Of a stretch of DNA of 62,000 nt, positions 22,901 to 32,956 are shown piece by piece. Each line of letters starts with the position of its first letter. The stretch's first letter is position 1. Location of the stretch: contig WPIO01000030.1 in NCBI GenBank assembly GCA_009760855.2, positions 835,001 through 897,000 on the forward strand, in the 5' to 3' direction. The DNA comes from Cristatella mucedo (taxonomy: Eukaryota > Bryozoa > Phylactolaemata > Cristatellidae). The notes below the pieces were generated by a model, which saw only the letters and a list, made by a program, of their open reading frames with translations, searched no databases and was not told the DNA's origin. The translations under genes were made by a program, and so were the position numbers.

Positions 22901-25900
22901 GATCATAATCAGGCAGCAGTGTGTGTGCCCTCCTCCGAGTTCGCAATCATCAGTGAATCGCGAAAAGCGAAGACCCTTGAAGTCGACGTTATCACTACGG
23001 AAATATCTTCTTCGCATGTGCTGCTCAATATCCTTCCGACATGTTCATTAGTAGCATGCAACAGCACGACATAAGCTGCCATGATTGATGAGTTTGCAAC
23101 TCTGACTGTGTACCCTAAGTGCAATTGCCCAGATATCCTTTATTTTATTGCATATTTTAACCTAGCTATGCCGACTAAGCTTAAGTTTGAGAAAGTATTC
23201 AAACGATCAGGTTTTACTGTCCATCGACATGTGTAAGAGGGCAACTGCTGATCATGCCAATCTATCCTAGCTACGACTGAATACTAATTGTTTAATAGAA
23301 AACCTTGTTGAATTACAATGCACAATCCAAAAATGTGGATGCTGAATATAAACTGTCTCTTTACTTGCTCTCAGGTTAGCTTCTTAGAGAGCTTGGCGGC
23401 GAGCTAGCTGAACGCTTCTCTAACTTCTTTGTCAGCAAGATGAACCAATCAACAGGTGCACCCCTAAGGTAGTACAGTCCCCAATGGACTGCTGTCTATC
23501 AGGAACAACCCCACACAACGCTTCCTTAATTAGGTGTACCAATTTAATGTCTTCATTCAAAGTAACAATACCTGACGATATCCTAAACTTCATCGCAAAG
23601 TCACGAGAGACTACTAGCCCACTAGACCCTATTATCATCGTCCTACTTCTACGACGCATGGATCTAATAATGCCGCGCAAAGTTAACATAATAAATATGT
23701 ACTTTGCCTTAGGTCTTGTCTTTGCACCACAACAACACAACCCTGAAAACTCTCTAGCTGTGTGCATGCACATTATACTCCGCATTGTGCACGACCAAGT
23801 GCTCCTCGAGCAAACCTTCATCGTCGCACGAGTAGTTGCTCTGCATGCACTCGAGCTCGGTGGCCGAGGTCGAATGTGCAGCTGCAAAGGCGATGCCGGC
23901 CCGTGAGGCATCCTGTGTGGCCCTCGGTAGTCAAATCATGTGCTCGTGGCTTGTCCCGTACTTGGTCAGCAGAGAATGCATGGATGCAGCATACGGACAG
24001 TGGCTGCACTTGTACAGCTTCCGACCTTACGATGACATCGGATCGTCGCGTTAGAGCCGGCTGGGGTGCTAGGGTGCCACAGGCGAGAGGAGTAGAATGG
24101 GTTGGATATGTGGGTGGGTTACACCTTGCTTGAGCTCAGAGATGTTGACAGCATCTTCGCACCGGGACCCCGCCTCTTCCGAGTTGTTTCTGCTCCCGGA
24201 ACTGCTCACCTCATCGACAGACGTTCTGCTGCATGCGTTCACCTGTTCGCCACTGGCGGCTTTCGGCGGTGGCACTGACACGTAGTCAATTTCGTGCACC
24301 TTGACGTGCTGCTTAAGATGGCTGCTGCACGAAGCCTACAAAATGAAATCGAGTGGAATTGGTGGTTCACCGTGATGCGAAAGTATGCACTGCTGAATGG
24401 CTACTCGTTTGAACCACACTCAATCCCTGATCGTGTGGTATAATTCTTGATGCCGCCCTCGGCGTGTTTGCCTCGTCTGGGAGCTTACTAAAATTGACTA
24501 CCTGTTCAACTGTAAGCAATACCACACTCATGGGTTGCTTTTCTACCTTAGGTCGAGGACATACAATCTGGCGGCTGAGAAGCCATCGTCATTCGGACCT
24601 CCCTTAGTTTTCATCCATCAGCAGTTCTCTCGAAGAGTCTCTTGAATCTATCCCACCCAGTCACAGTTGCAGCAAGCAGCCGAGGGTAGCAGCTCTCCAT
24701 CGCACTCTCTCAGGTGCTAAGTCTACATATGTTTCAGATTTCTGACATCTCATTTCGACTCCGTGTTTCAGAACACTTTTAGAATTGTTTTATTATTTAT
24801 TTAAACTATATAAATAACCGCTTAGGAGCCGAATTTTGCACATTGGCCTATTCGTATCCTCTTGTGCTTGTGCTCAAGTGCATACTTGTTCGAACAAAAA
24901 ATATCTCATGCGATCACGTATATTCTCACGGCTGTATTCTGTCAACTCCTACTATTCCCTGCCATCGCAACTTTAATTCGATAAACTGGCAATAGAACTG
25001 AGAATTGAGGCTGTCCTTCCTTCTCAGACTAAGCATATTGCAGGCTCACCGTCTAGATGGTGTTCCGAAGACACTTGCTCGGACTACAACGTGCAAGCTT
25101 AAGAAAAAATGACACAACAGATTAGTTTTAACTGCCTATTGACTAGCATGAGAGGAATTATGTAGGTCGAACCGATCCATCCTGGCTGAGATAAGTTTAG
25201 CTTGCTTAAAAACTTGGTATTATTGTATATGCACAACCCAAAAACTCTGATGCTAACCACCAGCCTCTGCTTAAACAGGGCAGCACAAGACCTAGTGATC
25301 TATGTGGCAATCTAGCTGATTAGTGTTCTAGCTTCTTGACCTTTGAGCCGTCCACTTTTGACCTCATCTAGACGTTTATCTCTCAATCTAAGAAGAGTAT
25401 TAGCCATCCCAATGGATGAAATAAATGTAACTTATTCCATAGCACCCTAAGATAACTGAATCCTCATTCGGTGGTTTATATATGCCACGGGGCTCCAGCC
25501 TACGACCTAAATTATTCAATTCATTTACCTTATCGGTTCGAAGCAATTACCAAGTCCTTCATGAGCACCTTTCCTTTATCCCGGCCATCACTAGCGCTAC
25601 ACTACAATGGTGTAGGTCCTATCCGACTGCTATACCTCAGAGCAGTGATATCAAGAGGCAACAGTCACGTGACGAGCATTTCAACTACAGCATACGACGT
25701 AATCTGCGCGTGGTCAACTTTTTTCCACAATTTCAACTCTTCCTTTTGCCCGTATTATCAACGAGCACAATATCGTAATTTATTTTTGCATCTCACCTGT
25801 GCTTTGATTCTTTCGTGCCTTTCCCAATGACCAACACACTTATGCCCCTTAAAGTAAGTATTACCAAACAGTGGTACTTGAATGTGAGCAAATATTCTCA

Positions 25901-28900
25901 AAGTGAGGAATGATAACAACTAACTTATTATTTGTCGACAAACTTGGTGTCACTCAGAAACTACAAAGCCTAACCCTCCAAAATCTCACGGCCAGAATAT
26001 CACACACCGAAGCATCTGCACTTAACCTGGGACCCCAGAACCTGAGTGGCAGCTCACTAGATTACCACATCATCTTCGGTCAAGTCGGTCTACTTTCAGC
26101 TATATTCCACTGCAAACATTCGGGCATGCTTTGAAACAGATATGAAAGTCATCTTGTTTCATGCATTACGACGTCCAATCTAAACTTCAGTACAATACTG
26201 CTCACGTGTCTTCTGGTTAGTGCAATAAAACGCTTTCACTATGTGCAAAAACTCGGCTGCTAGGCTTGTCTGTCATTAATCTCTAAACTGCCGCTCTGGC
26301 TTGGCCGAGAGGTCAAGGTGCTCGCTATTAAAGACTGAGGCCAAGATGGATAATAAGAATGACACAGTTGAGGTGGCACCAGCAGAGAACTTAATCTCAT
26401 TCTACGCACTTTACACATGCGGAAAAGGAAGTGCAATGAAGTGGTCAGTGATAGCATGTTCAATTTCGGCAAGAATAACACGGTTAGGGGTGCCATGCAC
26501 GGGGTCAGCATGCAAAGGCAATTAGTGGCAGCATGCACAGTGTCGGTACCCCTAACCACCTAAAGGACGAATCCCATGGACCCAGCAAGGGCTGTTATAA
26601 ATCGATGCATTTGAAGTTTCTACTTAAATTTTTGGCAATCCACCAGACGTCGTTACCCCCACTCAGAGGTGAGTGCCAGACTTTGAGATCTCTGAATGTA
26701 CAATAACAACTGCATTATTATTGTTTTTTACCATATCTCATTCGGCAATCTTTGCTTCCATATCTGATTCATCACAGCGTTTGCTAGATCTGAAACGATT
26801 TTCCTTTGAGTGATTCTGCATGCTGTCATGCTGCAGTTCACCACTAATCAATTGACATTGCTTCTTATAAGAATGCACAAAGTACATAAAAACAGATTTA
26901 GTTCTCTTAAACATATATTAGCTGATGTAACACCCTAACTTGAACAGCAGCAGAAGAGCTTTACTCATCACCGCTTGAAGTTGGCAATTAAAGATAACCC
27001 ACTTCAGGATTGAAACCTACGACCTCGGTCGTAAAGAGCAATCACCCTACCTCTTTGGTTGTAACTGCCCGTAGCATGCAACAAAATTTCCTGCTATAGT
27101 TCATTTATTATCATCATTATTGTTATTAATTTAGTTAGTATGTCAAATCATACATCGACTAAAGAAGGAAAATATAGTTTTTAGTTCGAAGTTATAGCAC
27201 GAGGCAACCCAGATGAGCATAACGTTGGGATGAAGTTTAGCCTATGTAGGATGAGCCATCATATATCACTGAGTGGGGACTTGGCTTAGCTAAAATATCA
27301 TCAAGCATAGGTGGCAAGTACCTTTCATGAACCCCTGCTCGATTTAAGCGTTTCAAGTCGGCACAAAGGCGCACTATGCCGTTGAGCTTCAGGACCATTA
27401 TAAGTAAAGAGCACAAAGAGCGCCACCAGCAAATCTTCATCCTCGCCGCAAGTCATCAGTACCTACCCAGTACTTGCACTTGGGACACTTGAAAGGAGCC
27501 GATGCTTTTGGCCGATGGAACTTCTTGTGACAACGTAAATCCTTTGCTGACTTGCACCGTAACGGACAGACTGAACACGGAAAGTGCCGCATTGCCACGG
27601 CTGTAGCAGACTTTCTCTTCAATTTTTCTACGCCTTTAGCATGCCCATCAGACCGTTGAATTGAGCCGTTAGATGATGCATTCTGGAAGGCAGGAGACTG
27701 CTGCCTCTGGTCCGAGAGTAAAAGTGTCCTTTTCTTAGTAGGTCTGGAAGTACCGCTGCTTGTGAGTTCTGTGGAAGCAATACATAGGTGTGGGCCATGT
27801 CTATAATAGCTGCAAGAAAAAATGTCACTGAAAACATTTGCTTCAAATTTGGCCATCGCACATTGCCCTAGCAAGATTTGCTAGCTGCAGCATGATATTT
27901 TGTGTAAAATGAACAAAAGGTTTCGGACTAATTTAATGTACATCAGAAAATACATGAAACCATTTATATTGTTAATTATAATACCTTTGTAGAACGTCCT
28001 CAGATCATTTAATCTCTCTCGAGGCATTTTGCATATGCTTTTAAGGGTGCACGACCAAATGGTTTGTGAACTTGCACAGTGTCAACATATAACATACTAG
28101 AGCTCACTACTGCTTGTGAACTCACTTCGCCGAGTCACAGTAAAAGTATGTGTCACTCCCGGAGGTACTGATCGTCATCTTGCCGCAAGATAGAAGGACT
28201 GGGTTGATTGCAGACTTCCTCACTTTAATTGGCAGATTTGTTTAGCTGTAGCATGCACTGTGTGAGTCCGAATAAGCTTGGCATTTCTGCATGGAGGCAT
28301 CATTAAGCGAAGAATCCACTAGAATGAAGCAGCTTGGGCAAGCTGGAGACAAGCTTAGATAATTAAAGCAGTTCATCCAGTTTGCTAATCTACACTTACA
28401 AGCGTGGCATAAAAGATGGCTTGGCTGCTAGAGCAACCATTTGCATTGGTGCTACAAAGCAGGTGAACCATGCTACCAAAAGGCACCACAAACAGGCCAC
28501 CAATCAACTGAGTCTCATCCACAGTAAAATTACATTTCCATATTCTATAATCCGTTTTCTAATCAACATTACTTTTCAAATACTATACATACTGCAACAC
28601 TACAGAATTAAGCTTTCAAGCCTTCACCTAATATTCTCATGTGCACCAAATAATTGGAAATAAGAGTGCAGCAGAAGCAATACGTCTACACAGGGATGAA
28701 AGTCACTTCGGAGCAGCTGGGACGGCTAACTAATCTAAGCAAAAACAGGTGCAGTATTTGTTTACCGACAATTTTAGCTACAATCCTTGATAGACTAGCT
28801 AGACTTAGCTAGACTTAGCCTCATCTACAATGCTTTTGAAAATGGAGACTAGCACTGAACTACTTACAAAATACTAAGATATAATGGATAGTAACTGTGA

Positions 28901-31900
28901 AAATATTGTACAATAGATGCATTGAGATTCCTTAAGAGGCTTTGTAACTTGCATGTTTGGGAAATTCCCATTATGATCGGAAGTTGCCGAGCCTTCATTA
29001 GCAACAGTGGAAAATTCAGAGACACCTGTAACTGAAACTATATTTGGCGCCACGAAATTTACACTTAGGAAATAGGCCTGTCTTGCATACGTCAATGTGT
29101 GTACATACTGATGCCCCTTAGAGCGGTCCAACTTTGCACTAAACAGACCCATGCGTAGACCAAGTAATGCACAACAATGATAATGCATTGGCAGAGCAGC
29201 CTATACTTGAAAAGGAGCACACTAAGCTGAGTATTTCCAAAAAAGGCTGGAATAGACAAGAGATAATAAGCCAAATTACTTCTTGCATTGGTGATAAAGC
29301 ATATCGATTAATGCAATATCATTTTTTTCAGGACTGTCACTCTTTGCCCTTAATCTTCACTAGCAAATGATGTATAAAACAGCTGCTTACCTAGTCTGCT
29401 GTCACAGAAAGGCACTTAGGCACAACAAATCCTCAGAGTATGGCTGCCACTGCTACGGCTGTAAACTCATCCAGGTAAAAAGTGCTTGATGATTTAACAG
29501 CCTCTTTTGCATAGCCACAGATGAGCTTTTACGGCTATCACCACTGCTTGCACATGCAATGAAGGATTGCCCATTGCAGGATTTCAACCTGCGACCTCAA
29601 GGCAAAGCAACTGCAACTGCGCTTACCTACTTGAGTGTCATCACGGCCAATAAGACTAGACGAAAGTAACTAAATTACGATGAAAGGCACCAAATGCAAA
29701 TGTGACTGACCTATCATGAGTGGAACGTGGATGAAATGAATGCAAAACCGGGTTCTGCTGATCACCAATGCCGGCTTGGTTGGTACCAGCTACACCAAGC
29801 AAGGAAGACACGGTATCAAGTCTGCTGTTGTCATCGATGATGACGCTGTGGTGAAGTTTAACATGCCAACTCAACAGGCGCCGTGTCGATACCCAGTAGT
29901 CACAGTGGTCGCATTTGAGGTTATTTTCCGGACAAGGTTCGTGGCACTTCATGTGTTTTGCAAACAGGCTCAACTTGTGTGCATGGAAGGCACACTTGGT
30001 GCAACGAAAGCTTTTGTGCTTATCCGAGGGCGGGTTCTTGTCAGCAGCTCCCAAAACCGAACCTTCCACCATTATTCGATACAGATTGTTTGAATTTTCT
30101 AAATCCTAAATAAACAGACGGATGAACGTAAACACTAATAAGAAGTGCCACATTTTACCATATAAAAGCAGTGCAGAGAATGCAACATTTATAAGAAATG
30201 TAAAAGGTAAGCATGTCATCTGTGCAGCAATAGCAACATAAAGCAGAGTTAGAATTAAGTCTCAGCTTCTAGCTTTAGTTCACGAGCAATATAAAAATCA
30301 TACCCGACCGTGACGCTTCTTAAGATGGTTAAGAACATCTCTTCTCCGGGCTGTGTTCTTGTTGCAAAAGATGCAGTGATAACGTACGCCATCAACTTTA
30401 ATGCTGTTCCCATTGTGATGAGCTTTCTTGCAGCTTTTCAAACTGCTCTCCTTCATGCAGATATCGGGTGCACAGGCCATGTTATGAATCCACCGCCTGT
30501 TATTAATGATACTGGCACTTTGTTGCCTATGCTTGGACCTTATGTGGTTCTCCATGTCCTCATCTGTGTCCGAATAAAACTGGCAGAATGAACATTTGTA
30601 GGCATTCTGATGGTGGTGCATCTGAAGATAGCGTAAAAAAGGCTTTGTGTAATGAGCATGGAGATCTGATGGTTTACATTGCATCAAGTTTTAAAATTAC
30701 CAGTGAATAGCACATCTGGGAAGGGGAGGTAGTGCCAAAGTAAGAGATAACCAAGAATGCATACTAAGATCTGCCAGATAATTGACTAAGCAGTCGAAAG
30801 ATTCGTAACTTCAGTCGCCAATAAATAAGATATTGGCGAATGGGAGAAAACGAAACTACATAACATCATAACCTCATAATTCGATGCCAAGACTAAGACT
30901 TGGACTGCCACTGGTGGGGCACAACAAAAACTCTAGCAGCTGCAGTACCTACATGCAAGTGTGCAAGGACAATCTGCCGTTCGCAGTGATCGTAGGCACA
31001 CTGAGCACAGTGCCATTTCATCTGCATCGATGCACCTTTATCCAGATGCTGTGCACTTTGATCGTTGGTTGCAGCTGTGTCCTGCCCAATGACAACTTCC
31101 TCGCAGCCAGGAGCAGTGTCACTGCCAGAGTCGAGCAGCGCTGTGTCAGTGGAACAGGAATCTGTCTGGTGGAGTCTTGCTTGAGGATTATTCACCACGG
31201 TTATTCCGACGTTCCTCTGATTTGGATGTCTACGCTTGATGTGCCGATGAATCACAGCTTTCCATTTTGAAGAAAACCCACAGTAGTTACACTTGTAACT
31301 TGATACCTAAACATGCATGAAGGTCATGAGGCAGGTGAACAGCAGCAAATGCAGAGCTGGCTGCTTTGACCAACGAGCACTGCTCATTAAGCAGCCAACC
31401 ACGGAAGGAGCATGCTATTGGATGGTACACCACATGCATATGGTGCTACAATATAGAAGAGAACACGACAAACTGGTTGCCCATCTATTTTGTCGAGTCT
31501 GATTCTAGTAGCAAGTCCCTTCGTAGGGTGGGCACTTTACTGCCACAGGGACAGATCCCTGATCCAAAAGTGCTAAAAAACTTGCTCCAACTCCAGACTA
31601 AGTGAATAAACGCGGTAACAAAGTCAATGCGAGTGTGCACTGTGTTTACAGGTAAAATTGCCTTATATCCATCTTTGACAGAGATACTTGACAAGTGTTA
31701 GACTTGGAAAAAATAAGCTTTAATGGACTGCTAGAGAGTCACTTATGTTTTGTAAAGCCTTCACAACGTAGAAATTAATTTGTGGACTGGTGAGCATCCA
31801 GTGCAAGTGCACAGCAAGCCAGAACATAAGCTGAAGGTTCAGATGCTACTGGTGCAGCCAGTGAAGCCTCAGGCAGAACCAGCCACAGCTGCTTCCATCG

Positions 31901-32889
31901 TAGCTGCTGCAGTAGAAACAGCAGCCGGTGGTGCAGCAACCGTTACCCGTGCAGGAGCAGTCGTTGACGAGGCAGGAGCAGCCGTTGCTCGTGCCGGTGC
32001 AGATGTTGCTGGCGAAGGCGCAACCACTGCAGATGCTGACACCTTCTGGTCACGTTGTCCATCAAGAGCTCCCAGTGACAAATTGACCTTCAGGTGAAAG
32101 GAAATGCAATACAGATAAGAGCAAGCAATCGTTGCATGCGCATCCAACTCAATGCTTGCTACAGATGCATTTGAGCAGAGCAGGTAGGTGAGACGGACGC
32201 TTGGCTTGGGCAGAGGCAGCATGACACGACCTTGATGCTAACATTAAGAGTATGCTACCTGTGCGCATTTTTAAATTACGGCTCACCCGCAAGTGAACAG
32301 ACAGAGCAGCTAAGCATTCAAACGACTTACCTCCAAGATACGAGCTCCGGCAGCATTCCCGTGAACAGCACAAATGTGCATTTCAACCAACCCCGATCGT
32401 TCGCAGCGTTTGGAGCCGGGAGAACATTGGTAGCTCACTGTAATGGAGCACGGCGCTTTGACACCGAGGCAGAAACACGCACGGGTAATGTGAACTGCCT
32501 TTTCTTGACATAAGGTGCAGCCTGTTTTTGATGACCAATCGCAAACAGCTAAGCACCTATGCCACCACTTTAGCAATAAGCAAACAGCTTCTTTTACTGC
32601 AGAAACGGCGTTAGCAGACGTCTTCGGTCAGTTTAATGGCATGATGTCTCTTTTCAAAAGCACAAACTGTCAACGGAATGATGCACTTGCAATCGCTTGC
32701 CAAAGCTGCAGCTCGAGCCTCTGAGCTACCGACCACGTAAAAGTGCAAGTAAATGGTTTGAAGCAGACACACTTAGCTAAAATCCCTCGGATGCCACCCC
32801 AATCTGGGCCTCTAGTTGACGTCACGAGGCTCCAGCCAGGTACAAGATGCATCGAAATGTGAAAACGTGTGTATTTATATATATATGTG

Positions 32890-32956
<67 letters not shown>

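Noticed and set aside
23432-23911. 159-residue minus and 140-residue plus ORFs
   Set aside because: The minus ORF is another frame of zinc-finger exon 10. The plus ORF begins in a LINE fragment and runs antisense through exon 10.
28874-29188. Extra coding exon between exons 7 and 8
   Set aside because: Exon 7 joins exon 8 directly in phase with a strong acceptor at 27,810. This ORF has no finger and its splice options would break the frame.
31869-32222. 117-residue Ala-rich ORF as a separate protein
   Set aside because: It is the read-through of zinc-finger exon 4 into its flanking introns.
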